Below, piece after piece: positions 33,025 to 41,758 of a stretch of DNA of 64,000 nucleotides. Both the position numbers and the translations under genes were made by a program. Origin of the DNA: HLUCCA09 sp039822045 (lineage in GTDB: Bacteria > Pseudomonadota > Alphaproteobacteria > Rhodobacterales > Rhodobacteraceae); assembly GCA_039822045.1 (NCBI GenBank), contig JBCBMY010000022.1, positions 26,719 to 90,718 of the forward strand, in the 5' to 3' direction. How positions within the stretch are numbered: the stretch's first letter is position 1; each line of letters begins with the position of its first letter. Under the pieces are notes generated by a model. It ran no database searches, had not been told where the DNA came from, and was given only the letters and a program-made list of their open reading frames with translations.

Positions 33025-34353
33025 TCACTGCCAGGTGTAGTATCCGGCCTCTTCCATGATTGCCTGTGTGCGCTCAGCGACGCCGTCGAGGGCCTCTTGC
33101 ACGTCGAGGTCCTCCGTCAGCACTTTCGACAGCGTCGTGCCCAAGTCGGCGTTGATCTTGCCCCAGACGGGAATGATCGGCCGCCAGTCGGGGTCGGCAT
33201 GCTTCAGTGCCTCGCCAAAAGTGGCCATATGCGGGAACTTCTCGTTCACTTCGGGATCAGCATGGGTGGAGAAGCGCGAGGGATTTCCGCCCGCCAGCGC
33301 GACCAGTTTGTCGCCCTGCTTCGATGTCAGCCACTGCATCAGCAGAAAGGCCGCTTCCTTGTTCTCGGCATTTGCCGGGATGCCAATTCCGAAGCCGCCG
33401 GTTTGCGAGCCACGGCGCACGCCCTCGGGGTGAAGCGCCCAGCCGACCTTGCCGACAACCTGGCTCTTTGAGGGATCGTTGATCTGGCCGGCCACCACCG
33501 TAGTGTCGAGGAACATCGCGGTATCGCCGTTCAGGAACGAGCCAAGCGCCTCGCCAAAGCCAAAGCTCGCCGCCCCTTCGGGCCCGCAATCCACAATCGT
33601 TTTCAGCGCGTTGGCAGCTTCCACGCCCGCTTCGTTATTCACGATTGGGTTCCAGCCGTCGTCGAACACGCGTCCACCGAGCGGCGCCAAATGGAGCAGG
33701 AATGCGTGGCTCGCGTGGTGGCCCGATGCGGCGCGAGAGGACAAACCGCCCATCCCCGGCTCAAGCTCGGGAATCTGGCAGGCGATCTCGAGCATCTCAT
33801 CGTAGGTCTGCGGGACCTCGAGGCCGTGTTTCTCGAATACATCCTTTCGATAGCCAAGGATGGAGGTTTCCGATCCGTAGGGGATGCCAAAGAGAGACCC
33901 GGTCTTTCCCTCGAGATAACCTTTGTCGCCCCCCGCGAAGCCGATGTTGTAGACATAGCCGTCGATCAAGTCGCCCGCATCGTAGCTCGGGTCGGCGAGC
34001 CGGGGATTCATGAAGTACTTGGCTAGGTTCTCGAGTTGGTCGGCGTAGACATAGTCGGCCTTTGAGAACACGACATAGGCGATCAGATCGTACTCGCCGT
34101 CTTCCTGGGCGAGTTCCAGCGTCTGACGCTCGCGCATCTTGAGGTAGGGCAGCTGATCAACCTCCACCTCGATGCCGGTCTCGTTGGTGAACTCGGGCAG
34201 GATCCGCATCACCGCGTCAAAGTGCGGGTGTGCGGGGAAGTTCACGATCAGGGTCTGGCCGGCATAGTCGTCATATGGCCCGGCCATTGCCGTTGTGGCC
34301 AGCGCGAGCGCCGAAACGGCGCCGAGCCCGGCGTGCTTCAGTGTCTTCAGCAT
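33025..34353 (-). CDS. Sugar ABC transporter extracellular solute-binding protein
   Basis: The 442-residue family 1 binding protein has a signal peptide (cleavage after ALATTAMA), then LIVNFPAHPHFDAVMRILPE and LFGIPYGSETSILGYRKDVF, and a C-terminal part with LMQWLTSKQGDKLVALAGGN. A strong GGGAGGAAAAC ribosome-binding site precedes ATG 34353. It delivers an unknown carbohydrate or polyol to the two permeases downstream. Confidence 0.92.
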   Translation of the reverse strand: MLKTLKHAGLGAVSALALATTAMAGPYDDYAGQTLIVNFPAHPHFDAVMRILPEFTNETGIEVEVDQLPYLKMRERQTLELAQEDGEYDLIAYVVFSKADYVYADQLENLAKYFMNPRLADPSYDAGDLIDGYVYNIGFAGGDKGYLEGKTGSLFGIPYGSETSILGYRKDVFEKHGLEVPQTYDEMLEIACQIPELEPGMGGLSSRAASGHHASHAFLLHLAPLGGRVFDDGWNPIVNNEAGVEAANALKTIVDCGPEGAASFGFGEALGSFLNGDTAMFLDTTVVAGQINDPSKSQVVGKVGWALHPEGVRRGSQTGGFGIGIPANAENKEAAFLLMQWLTSKQGDKLVALAGGNPSRFSTHADPEVNEKFPHMATFGEALKHADPDWRPIIPVWGKINADLGTTLSKVLTEDLDVQEALDGVAERTQAIMEEAGYYTWQ

Positions 34354-34384
34354 CAGTTTTCCTCCCTATGCAGTTGGCCGGCGC

Positions 34385-35470
34385 TCAGAGCGCCGTTTCG
34401 TCGTTGCGGTCGAACAAATGAATGCCCTCGGGTCTGACCGCGAAACGGAGTTCCTCTCCGAGGGCGATGGGGGTCTCCGACTTCAGCTCCACCGTGACGG
34501 TGGTGGGTCCGCAGGCGCAGAGCAGCACCGATTGTGCGCCGACATATTCCGACACGATCACCTGCAGATCGAGGGCAACCTCGCTTGCGGCGTCGGGATC
34601 GTAGTTCAAGTCCGACGGGCGAACGCCAAGGACCACGGCGCCTGTTGTGTGCTTGAGAGTGGCAGCCCGGTCCTGCGGAATCGAAATCTTGAAGCCGGCC
34701 CCTTGCGCGTAGAGCGTGCCGCCCTCGTCCGTGAGATCGGCATCGAGGAAATTCATCGGCGGCGAGCCCAAGAAGCCGGCCACGAACTTGTTTGCGGGTC
34801 GCTTGAAGAGCTCGGCCGGCGTGCCCTGCTGCTGAATATAGCCGCCATGCATGACCACGATCCGATCAGCCAACGTCATTGCTTCGATCTGGTCATGGGT
34901 GACGTAGATCATGTTCTTGCGCACTTTTTGGCGCATCACCGCCAGTTCGGCGCGCATCTGCCCACGCAGCTTGGCGTCGAGGTTTGAGAGCGGCTCATCA
35001 AACAGAAAGATCTCGCTGTCCTTGGCAAGCGCCCGCGCCATAGCCACCCTTTGGCGCTGCCCGCCCGACAAGGCACCGGGCTTGCGATGCAGAAAGTCCG
35101 AAAGGCCGACAGTTGCAGCGACCTCGCGCACCTTGGCCTCGATCTCGGCCTTCGGGCGTTTCTGCAGGCGCAGCGCGAACGAGATGTTCCGCGCAACGTC
35201 CATGTGCGGATAGAGCGCATAGTCCTGAAACACCATGGCCAGGCCACGATCCTTGGGATCAAGCTGGCTGACGGGCTTCTCGTCGATGTAGATCTCGCCA
35301 TCGGACACAGACTCGAGGCCTGCAATCATCCTCAACGTGGTGGACTTGCCGCAGCCTGACGGACCAACGAGGACCGTGAACTCATTGTCGCCCATCGCCA
35401 GATCGATGCCGTGCAGCACTTCCACCGCACCATACCGCTTCACCAGTTCATGCAGGCGAATTTCCGGCAT
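34385..35470 (-). CDS. Sugar ABC transporter ATP-binding protein (UgpC/MsmX-like)
   Basis: The 361-residue ATPase has Walker A GPSGCGKST near 37, Q-loop VFQDYALYPHM, signature LSGGQRQR, Walker B IFLFDEPLSNLD and the H-loop VTHDQIEAMTLADR, followed by the C-terminal TOBE-type regulatory domain. ATG 35470 has GGGAGGAGAG upstream. It is the first gene of the six-gene minus-strand arm and lies directly behind the inverted-repeat operator at 35501-35532. Confidence 0.93.
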   Translation of the reverse strand: MPEIRLHELVKRYGAVEVLHGIDLAMGDNEFTVLVGPSGCGKSTTLRMIAGLESVSDGEIYIDEKPVSQLDPKDRGLAMVFQDYALYPHMDVARNISFALRLQKRPKAEIEAKVREVAATVGLSDFLHRKPGALSGGQRQRVAMARALAKDSEIFLFDEPLSNLDAKLRGQMRAELAVMRQKVRKNMIYVTHDQIEAMTLADRIVVMHGGYIQQQGTPAELFKRPANKFVAGFLGSPPMNFLDADLTDEGGTLYAQGAGFKISIPQDRAATLKHTTGAVVLGVRPSDLNYDPDAASEVALDLQVIVSEYVGAQSVLLCACGPTTVTVELKSETPIALGEELRFAVRPEGIHLFDRNDETAL

Positions 35471-35500
35471 CGAATCTCTCCTCCCGTGGCCTTTCACTAT

Positions 35501-35532
35501 TTTGCATACAGAAGATCTTGTAAATATGCAAA
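35501..35532. promoter_or_regulatory. Inverted repeat, likely GntR operator, between the two divergent arms
   Basis: TTTGCATA (35501-35508) and TATGCAAA (35525-35532) are perfect inverted halves 16 bases apart, in the 121-base gap between the ABC ATPase and the gntR gene. The left half extends to TTTGCATACA, whose exact reverse complement recurs before the MBL-fold gene. FCD-type GntR proteins commonly bind TTGTATACAA-like palindromes. Confidence 0.6.
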
Positions 35533-35591
35533 GTTGCGGGCAAGCCCCACAAAGTGTAGGATGGCGGTCAGGTCAGGCTGAAGAGACAAGA

Positions 35592-36257
35592 ATGGCATCA
35601 GGCAGTGCAAGGCAGGACGACCGGCAAAGGCCCTCTGCAGTGCAACGCATCGAGCAAGCGTTGCTTGAGGAGATTAGCGTGGGTGCGCTTGAGCCGGGCC
35701 AGCGGCTGGACGAGGCCGGCCTTGCCGAGCGGTTCGGCGCCTCACGCACGCCTGTCCGCGAAGCTTTGTCGCGGCTGACGGCGCAAGGCGTGCTTGTGCA
35801 GGGCGAGCGGCGCGGCGTGTTCGTTGCCGAGTATGGACGCGAAGAACTGAGCCAAATCTTTGAAGCCATGCACGAAATCGAGGCGGCTTGCGCCAGGATC
35901 GCGGCGCAACGACTGACGCTTCTTACCCGGTCCGAGATCGAAGCCGCGCAGGCGGAGTGCGTAAAGGCGGCCGAGGCGGGCGATCGCGGTGCGTATCTGA
36001 GGGCCAATGAGGCTTTCCACCAGACGATCTATGCCGCCACGGGCAACCCCTATATTGCCGAGATGGCATCGGAATTCCGCAGGCGAACCGGCCCGTTTCG
36101 GGCCAAGAAATTCGCAACGCATCAAGACCTTTTGGCCTCGGCCCGCAGCCACGAGGATCTGATCCGCGACATCTTTTCCGAGGATTCCACGGCAGCGTCG
36201 CGCAGCATGCGAAGCCATATGACAGCCAGTTTTATCGAGACCTTGAAGGTCAACTGA
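35592..36257 (+). CDS. GntR-family regulator, FadR/FCD subfamily
   Basis: The 221-residue protein has the N-terminal winged helix (GQRLDEAGLAERFGASRTPV, then REALSRLTAQGVL) at about 38-72 and an FCD ligand-binding domain with the conserved Asp/His set (ANEAFHQTIYAATGNPYI and SHEDLIRDIF). ATG 35592 is used; the frame opens earlier inside the divergent promoter. It is placed at the hub of the two catabolic arms and is the probable regulator of both, responding to the substrate or an intermediate. Confidence 0.9.
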   Translation: MASGSARQDDRQRPSAVQRIEQALLEEISVGALEPGQRLDEAGLAERFGASRTPVREALSRLTAQGVLVQGERRGVFVAEYGREELSQIFEAMHEIEAACARIAAQRLTLLTRSEIEAAQAECVKAAEAGDRGAYLRANEAFHQTIYAATGNPYIAEMASEFRRRTGPFRAKKFATHQDLLASARSHEDLIRDIFSEDSTAASRSMRSHMTASFIETLKVN

Positions 36258-36306
36258 GCCCAGGCACTGCCAGATTGGGCTTGCAAGTGAGCACATAATC
36301 GATTTT

Positions 36307-36316
36307 TTGTATGCAA
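36307..36316. promoter_or_regulatory. Second GntR-type half-palindrome before the MBL-fold gene
   Basis: TTGTATGCAA lies 28 bases before the ATG of the next gene. Together with one flanking base it is the reverse complement of TTTGCATACA at 35501-35510. The repeat supports a shared regulator for the downstream genes. Confidence 0.55.
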
Positions 36317-36344
36317 ATATGAATCACTGCGCACGGAGCGTGTC

Positions 36345-37277
36345 ATGGGCGTCGCCGAGACCAAGATTTACCCGATCAACACCGGTTGGCTTCATGGCGA
36401 TCTGGGCACCTACATCTTCTGGAAGGGGCCGGCCGGAAAGAAGAAGTGGCAGCCCGTCTACTGCCACTACGTGGATACCGGTGAGCACAAGATCCTGATT
36501 GATACCGGCCTGCCGGATCAAGAACGCGCCAGCAAGTATCACCACAATTGCGAGAAGCGCGGCTGTCTGCAGGTGCATGAGCATTTGCAGCAGAAGCTCG
36601 GTGTGCATCCCGACGAGATCGATGCCATCGTCTTTACCCATCTGCACTGGGATCACGTGCAGAACATGAAGGAATTCAGGAACGCCCGCTACGTCGCGCC
36701 GAAGGGCGAGATCGAAATGGCGTACAATCCCCTGCCCCTCTACTACCGTACCTATGAATGCGGGATCCTCGGCATAGAACCGGCCTATGCGGGCTGCGTG
36801 TTTGAAGCTGTCGCCGATGAGTGCGAGGTGCTTCCCGGCATCACCATGTTCCACACGCCCGGCCACTCGGTGGGCCATATGGCAGTGACGGTCGCCACCA
36901 GTGCCGGCGACATCGTGGTTTGCGGCGACGCGATCTTCGAAGAACGAAATCTCGAACCCAACCCGGCCGAAAAATGGCGGTACTGGGTGCCAGCGCGGTT
37001 CGTGAACTCCTATGAGGGGTGGAAGTCCGTCGAGGAGCTCGACAAACGCGCCGACTACGTCCTGCCCTGCCACGACTACGAGGCGAATGCGCGATCCGAC
37101 GTCTTTCCCTACGACGGTATGCCCCTGCGCAAGCGGCGGCAGGCCATCCCGGGATATCAGTTCTACTTCGGCGATATGCCGGCGGGAGCCGCACAGCGCG
37201 AGACGCCGGCGATGAAGGCTGACGAGGTTGATGCCTATATCGCGGGTCTCGCCAAACCCGAGGACATGGTGGACTAG
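36345..37277 (+). CDS. Metallo-beta-lactamase-fold hydrolase (lactonase-like)
   Basis: The 310-residue protein has the binuclear zinc motif THLHWDHV near 96-103, a further GHSVGHMAV histidine near 175, CGDAIFEE aspartate near 196 and CHDYEA near 239. The overall pattern is like N-acyl homoserine lactonase/AttM-type enzymes, so ring opening of a sugar lactone is a reasonable guess. ATG 36345 is preceded by CGGAGCGTGTC. It begins the plus-strand enzyme set, six bases before the HAD gene. Substrate unproven. Confidence 0.85.
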   Translation: MGVAETKIYPINTGWLHGDLGTYIFWKGPAGKKKWQPVYCHYVDTGEHKILIDTGLPDQERASKYHHNCEKRGCLQVHEHLQQKLGVHPDEIDAIVFTHLHWDHVQNMKEFRNARYVAPKGEIEMAYNPLPLYYRTYECGILGIEPAYAGCVFEAVADECEVLPGITMFHTPGHSVGHMAVTVATSAGDIVVCGDAIFEERNLEPNPAEKWRYWVPARFVNSYEGWKSVEELDKRADYVLPCHDYEANARSDVFPYDGMPLRKRRQAIPGYQFYFGDMPAGAAQRETPAMKADEVDAYIAGLAKPEDMVD

Positions 37278-37283
37278 TCGGCA

Positions 37284-38123
37284 ATGACCCGCTCCCTCCG
37301 TTCGCTTTGCGAGGTGGCGGCTGCCTACGACGCCATCGTGCTCGACCAATGGGGCGTCCTGCACGACGGGACGGACCCCTACCGCGACGCGGTCTCCGCC
37401 GTCAGAGGCTTGCACGACATCGGTGCTAAACTGGCGGTCCTTTCGAACTCCGGCAAGCGGGCCGGACCGAACGCAGACCGCATCTCCGGGATGGGATTTC
37501 CTCCCGAAGCTTTTGCCACAATCATGACCAGCGGCGAGGCCCTTTGGCGCGACGTGGCCGAAGCGCGGCTTACCGAACGCGCGTTCTTTCCAATTGAGCG
37601 CAAAGAGGGCGACGCGGCCGCCTGGGCCGACGGGCTCGATGTGACCCTGTGCAGCGATGTGCGAGACTCTGAGGCCATCCTGTTGATGGGTCTGCCCGAT
37701 GACAGCAACGAGGACACTTGGCGCGACGTCTTGGACCACGTGCTCGCCGCAAGTCTGCCGGTCTACTGCTCAAACCCGGACCGGGCCAGCCCGCGTTCAG
37801 GCGGCAAGATCGTTGTGTCGCCCGGAGCGCTGGCCCATGCCCATGGCGAGTCGGGCGGGCGCGTCCGCTTCTATGGAAAGCCGCACCGCCCGGTCTTTGA
37901 GGCGGTACGGAACGCACTTGGTGCCGAGCGGCTTCTGATGGTCGGCGACAGCCTGGAGCACGACATCGCAGGCGCGGCAGCGGCTGGATGGGACAGCGTG
38001 CTCGTCACGGGTGGCCTCTATGCGGACCGGTTCGCCTCCGGCAATCCGGACGAGGTGCTGGATCTGTTGCTTGACGACGGCCGCTTCCCGCCCCCCACGT
38101 ACATGATGGAGGCTCTGCGATGA
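37284..38123 (+). CDS. HAD-superfamily hydrolase, NagD-like (class IIA)
   Basis: The 279-residue protein has motif I as DAIVLDQWGVLHDG (the first Asp nucleophile is kept, the second Asp of DxD is replaced by Trp-Gly spacing typical of this family), motif II LAVLSNSGKR, motif III Lys in FYGKPHRPVFEA and motif IV LMVGDSLEHDIAGA. It is likely a phosphatase for a small sugar phosphate. Its stop overlaps the class II aldolase start. Confidence 0.85.
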   Translation: MTRSLRSLCEVAAAYDAIVLDQWGVLHDGTDPYRDAVSAVRGLHDIGAKLAVLSNSGKRAGPNADRISGMGFPPEAFATIMTSGEALWRDVAEARLTERAFFPIERKEGDAAAWADGLDVTLCSDVRDSEAILLMGLPDDSNEDTWRDVLDHVLAASLPVYCSNPDRASPRSGGKIVVSPGALAHAHGESGGRVRFYGKPHRPVFEAVRNALGAERLLMVGDSLEHDIAGAAAAGWDSVLVTGGLYADRFASGNPDEVLDLLLDDGRFPPPTYMMEALR

Positions 38124-39094
38124 GCACGCGCCCAGAGCTTCTGACACCTGCCTTCCGGGCACTCTCGGCCCGGCTCGGTCAAGATCCACTCCAAGTCCAG
38201 GGGCCGGGCGGGAACACCTCGGTGAAGGACGGCGAGGTCATGTGGATCAAGGCCTCAGGCACCGAATTGGCCGACGCGGAGCGCAAGAACATCTTCGTGC
38301 CGGTCGACCGCACGGCCGCGCTGGCCGAAGCACGGGGCGACGCGGGGGATGGAAGTTGCAAGGGGACGGTTATTGACGCTGAGATCGGGCTTCGGCCCTC
38401 AATCGAAACGACCTTTCACGCCGCGCTGAACCATCCTGTGGTGGTCCACACGCATTCGGTGGCCACCCTAGTGCACGCGATCTGTCCGGTGGGGCGCGCC
38501 GCGGCGCTGGACAAGCTGTCGGGCCTGCCGTTCGCAATGGTGCCCTACGCCAAACCCGGCCTGCCGCTCACGAAGGAAATCATGGCGCGCGCCGAAGCCG
38601 CCACGACGGTATTCGTTCTTGAGAACCATGGCCTGATCTGCTGTGGCCCCACGGTTGACGAAGTGTCTGCACTGGTGGCCGATGTGGAAGCCCGGCTCGC
38701 AATACCCGCGCTTGAAACGTCGACAGACCTGCCAAGTGCCAATGCGCCAACAGGCTTTGCCTGGGCCGACGAAGGTTGGCTCGCCACCGACCCACGCGCC
38801 TTTGCAGTGGCGACAACCGGCTCCTACTACCCGGACCACGTGGTGTTTCTCGGCCCCGGCCTGCCCACTGTCGACCATGAGGGGCAGCCCCCCGTCGTGT
38901 TGCACCGTGAGCTTGGCGCCGCGATCCGCTCTGGCGCGACCGGAAGCCAGCGCGCGATGCTGCGATGTCTGTTCGACGTCCTAAAACGCATTCCGAGCGA
39001 CTGGGAGGCCGAGCCAATCGGTGAGGCGGCCGAAGCCGAACTGCTGAACTGGGATGCAGAGAAGTATCGCCAGGCCCTGGCTGCCCGGCAATGA
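38120..39094 (+). CDS. Class II aldolase family protein (324 residues, RhaD-like N-domain)
   Basis: The protein resembles the aldolase half of bifunctional rhamnulose-1-phosphate aldolase/dehydrogenases: VQGPGGNTSVKDGEVMWIKA, TTFHAALNHPVVVHTHSVAT with metal histidines, and VFVLENHGLICCGPTVDEV. The dehydrogenase half is absent and a C-terminal region of about 120 residues has no assignment. It overlaps its neighbours by four bases on both sides, so phosphatase, aldolase and kinase are made together. Confidence 0.87.
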   Translation: MSTRPELLTPAFRALSARLGQDPLQVQGPGGNTSVKDGEVMWIKASGTELADAERKNIFVPVDRTAALAEARGDAGDGSCKGTVIDAEIGLRPSIETTFHAALNHPVVVHTHSVATLVHAICPVGRAAALDKLSGLPFAMVPYAKPGLPLTKEIMARAEAATTVFVLENHGLICCGPTVDEVSALVADVEARLAIPALETSTDLPSANAPTGFAWADEGWLATDPRAFAVATTGSYYPDHVVFLGPGLPTVDHEGQPPVVLHRELGAAIRSGATGSQRAMLRCLFDVLKRIPSDWEAEPIGEAAEAELLNWDAEKYRQALAARQ

Positions 39095-40380
39095 CCCTCA
39101 GCTTGGGAATAGACATCGGCACGTCAGGCATTCGTACGGCGGTGCTCGATGCAGACGGCGCGCTTGTTTCGATGGCCCGAGCCGATCATTTGCCCCAGGA
39201 CCCTGATAGGATCGATGCAAGCAAATGGTGGGAGGCGACCTGCCTTTGTATAACCCGGCAGATCGCAGCGCTTGTCGAGGTTGGGCGCGACGGGAGCGAG
39301 ATCAGTCGGATCGCGGTTGACGGCACATCGGGCAGCATGGTGCTGACAGACGAGGCGCTCGCCCCCGTTTCGCGCGCTCTGATGTACAACTCGAAGGGCT
39401 TCGACGACGAAGCCGCCGCGATAGCCACTCATGCCCCTCCAAAGCACATTACACGAGGAAGCAACTCAGCTCTCGCGCGCGCGACGCGGCTCGCCTCGGA
39501 AGACGAGGAGTCGCGCGCACGCCATCTGATGCACCAGGCCGATTTCGTCGCCGCAAAGCTGATCGGGCGCGGCGGACTGTCAGATCACAACAACGCCCTG
39601 AAGACCGGGTTCGATCCCGAAACAGGCGAGTGGCCTGACTGGATCGGCGAAGCCATCGATCCGAGCGTGCTGCCAGACCCGCGCCCCACTGGCACCCCGC
39701 TCGAAAGCGTGTCCCGTGAAGTCGCCGCGCGTCTCGGGATTGCCCCTGATGCAACAGTGCATGCCGGAACCACAGACAGCATCGCGGCCTTTATCGCGGC
39801 GGCGCCTTTGCGGAGCGGGACGGCTGTCACGTCGCTGGGATCGACGCTCGCGGTAAAGTCGCTGAGCCCTGCTCGGATCGACGACCCTGAAATCGGGCTC
39901 TACTCCCATCGTCTCGGGCCGGTCTGGCTGGCCGGCGGCGCGTCGAACACGGGCGGCGCGGTCCTGGCGCATTTCTTCACGGCCGATGCGTTGGCCGACC
40001 TCAGCCGACACATCGATCCCAACGCGCCGACCGGCCTTGACTACTACCCTTTGTTGTCCCCCGGCGAGCGCTTCCCATTCAACGATCCGAGCTTTCCGCC
40101 ACGCATAGAGCCAAGGCCGACCTCCGACGCCCTGTTCCTTCAGGGTCTCTTGGAGGGGATCGCGCAGATCGAAGCGCGGTGCTACGGCGCATTGTCCGAG
40201 CGTGGTGGACGCTTTCCCGACGTGATCTATTCAGCCGGGGGTGGTGCCGCCAACGCCGTCTTCACACAGATCCGGGCGCGCGCATTGGGCCTTGTCCCCG
40301 AGCCCGCACCGCACGGGGAAGCGGCAATCGGCGCGGCAAAGCTCGCCGGCGGGTTTGCCTTGCAGGATATCGCAGTCTAG
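39091..40380 (+). CDS. FGGY-family carbohydrate kinase, resembling the D-ribulose kinase (SePSK/AtXK-1) type
   Basis: The 429-residue actin-fold kinase has phosphate 1 motif LGIDIGTSGIRTAVLDADG, ISRIAVDGTSGSMVLTDEA, AGTTDSIAAF, phosphate 2-like AVTSLGSTLAVK, GLDYYPLLSPGERFPFNDP and the adenosine motif SAGGGAANAVF. From memory these blocks and the short length match cyanobacterial and plant SePSK/XK-1 kinases, shown to act on D-ribulose, better than glycerol or xylulose kinases. The substrate here may differ. Its stop and that of the convergent GAF gene share one CTAG. Confidence 0.85.
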   Translation: MTLSLGIDIGTSGIRTAVLDADGALVSMARADHLPQDPDRIDASKWWEATCLCITRQIAALVEVGRDGSEISRIAVDGTSGSMVLTDEALAPVSRALMYNSKGFDDEAAAIATHAPPKHITRGSNSALARATRLASEDEESRARHLMHQADFVAAKLIGRGGLSDHNNALKTGFDPETGEWPDWIGEAIDPSVLPDPRPTGTPLESVSREVAARLGIAPDATVHAGTTDSIAAFIAAAPLRSGTAVTSLGSTLAVKSLSPARIDDPEIGLYSHRLGPVWLAGGASNTGGAVLAHFFTADALADLSRHIDPNAPTGLDYYPLLSPGERFPFNDPSFPPRIEPRPTSDALFLQGLLEGIAQIEARCYGALSERGGRFPDVIYSAGGGAANAVFTQIRARALGLVPEPAPHGEAAIGAAKLAGGFALQDIAV

Positions 40381-40856
40381 CCGGCCTGACCACGCGCCCA
40401 GGCGAGGTAGCGCGGCACCAGCAGCGTCGCGAACGGCGCGCCGCGTTGGGCATGATCGAGGCGATACCATCCCTCTTCGTGGAGCAGGTTCACCGTCCCG
40501 ATAACGCTCCCGTCCGACACAACAGGAAGGTTCAGAACGGAGCTGCACCCGAGGGCGGCAATCGTCTCATGGTCGAAAAACACCGACCGGATATCGTCCG
40601 CAGTATAGCCGATATACGGAAGGCCTTTGCCCAGAACATGGTTTCCCCAGTCCGTCAGATCACCCAATGGCTTGCGTCCTTTGACCGGGTAGGCGTCGGG
40701 GTTCGACGAATAGACGCGGGCGGCCTCGTTCGTGGCTCGGTCAATCACCATCAACGTGAAGAGCTTGTGCCCGATCACCGCTCCCAAATGGTGCTCAAGC
40801 GCGGGATAGATGTCCTCGGCGCTCGCAATGTCGGCGAGCCGGTCTTCATCGGTCAT
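40377..40856 (-). CDS. GAF-domain protein downstream of livM
   Basis: The 159-residue protein is a single GAF domain: LEHHLGAVIGHKLFTLMVID, KGLPYIGYTADDIRSVFFDH, LGCSSVLNLPVVSDGSVIGT and VNLLHEEGWY. It has no output domain, so it may bind a small ligand or act as an enzyme-like GAF. ATG 40856 overlaps the livM stop by four bases, placing it in the liv operon; it is convergent with the FGGY kinase. Confidence 0.82.
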   Translation of the reverse strand: MTDEDRLADIASAEDIYPALEHHLGAVIGHKLFTLMVIDRATNEAARVYSSNPDAYPVKGRKPLGDLTDWGNHVLGKGLPYIGYTADDIRSVFFDHETIAALGCSSVLNLPVVSDGSVIGTVNLLHEEGWYRLDHAQRGAPFATLLVPRYLAWARGQAG

Positions 40857-41758
40857 GGAGCACTCACAGGTTTGGGGGGACGTTCCGCCAGAAGGCCTTC
40901 GGGCCGGATCCGCATCACAACGATCAGGGCTGTCCCGATGATGATCTCACGCAAGGCGGCGCCTTGCGCACCGGTCATGCCGTGGAGCATGGGCTCAATG
41001 AAACGGCTGCCTTCCAGGATCACTATGACGAGAAACGCGCCCAGCACGGCACCCGAGGTGTTCCCCGTGCCTCCGGCCGTAAGCGCCAGGAAGATGTAGA
41101 TCGTCAGAAGGGGCCGGAAGATATCGGGCGCCACACAGCTCGTGAAATGCGCATAGGCCGCACCGGCCAACCCCAGAAGCCCGGCACCAATTGCGAAGGC
41201 CTGAACCTTGTAGAGGCGCACGGGCTTGCCCGCGACCGCTGCGGCCGTTTCGTCGTCTCGGATGGCACGCAGGGCACGGCCATAGGGAGACCGCCGCAAC
41301 CGCTCTGTCATCAGCCAGGCGAGTGCCACGGCCAAGAGCAGGAGAGCGCAGGAGAGCGCGTTGAACTGCAGCGGAGTGAGCGCCCCGCGAAACGGACCAG
41401 GGATACCGGGAATGCCGTCCGACCCATTGGTGAGCCAGATCTCATTCGCCGCGATCAGCCGGATGACCTCACCAAAACCAAGCGTCACGATCGCCAGGTA
41501 GTCGCCACGCAGGTTCAGGGTGAGGCGCGACAGAAGTCCGCCCGAAAGCGCCGCCACGGCGATAGCGATCAGTAGCCCGAGCAGAATGGGCAGGCCGAGC
41601 GCGACGGTCGCAAGCGCCGAAGCATAGGCGCCCAGGGCGAAGAACCCAGCAAGCCCGAGGTTGATCATCCCGGCCATGCCCCAAATCACGTTGAGGCCGA
41701 GCGCCAGAAGGGCATAGACCCCGGCGAAGGTCAGTGTGGCAAGGAGGTAGCTCAGCAT
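40853..41758 (-). CDS. livM: Branched-chain-type ABC transporter permease LivM
   Basis: The 301-residue permease has the LivM signature set: ALGLNVIWGMAGMINLGLAG at the N-terminus, GDYLAIVTLGFGEVIRLI mid-protein, RAIRDDETAAAVAGKPVRLY in the cytoplasmic loop and TAGGTGNTSGAVLGAFLVIV in the C-terminal helices. ATG 41758 overlaps the livH stop. The family carries amino acids, but also amides and urea; the neighbours do not settle the substrate. Confidence 0.92.
   Translation of the reverse strand: MLSYLLATLTFAGVYALLALGLNVIWGMAGMINLGLAGFFALGAYASALATVALGLPILLGLLIAIAVAALSGGLLSRLTLNLRGDYLAIVTLGFGEVIRLIAANEIWLTNGSDGIPGIPGPFRGALTPLQFNALSCALLLLAVALAWLMTERLRRSPYGRALRAIRDDETAAAVAGKPVRLYKVQAFAIGAGLLGLAGAAYAHFTSCVAPDIFRPLLTIYIFLALTAGGTGNTSGAVLGAFLVIVILEGSRFIEPMLHGMTGAQGAALREIIIGTALIVVMRIRPEGLLAERPPKPVSAP

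Noticed and set aside
36324..37739. 471-residue minus-strand open frame opposite the MBL-fold gene
   Set aside because: The plus strand holds the zinc-binding motif THLHWDHV and a good start; the minus frame is a shadow.
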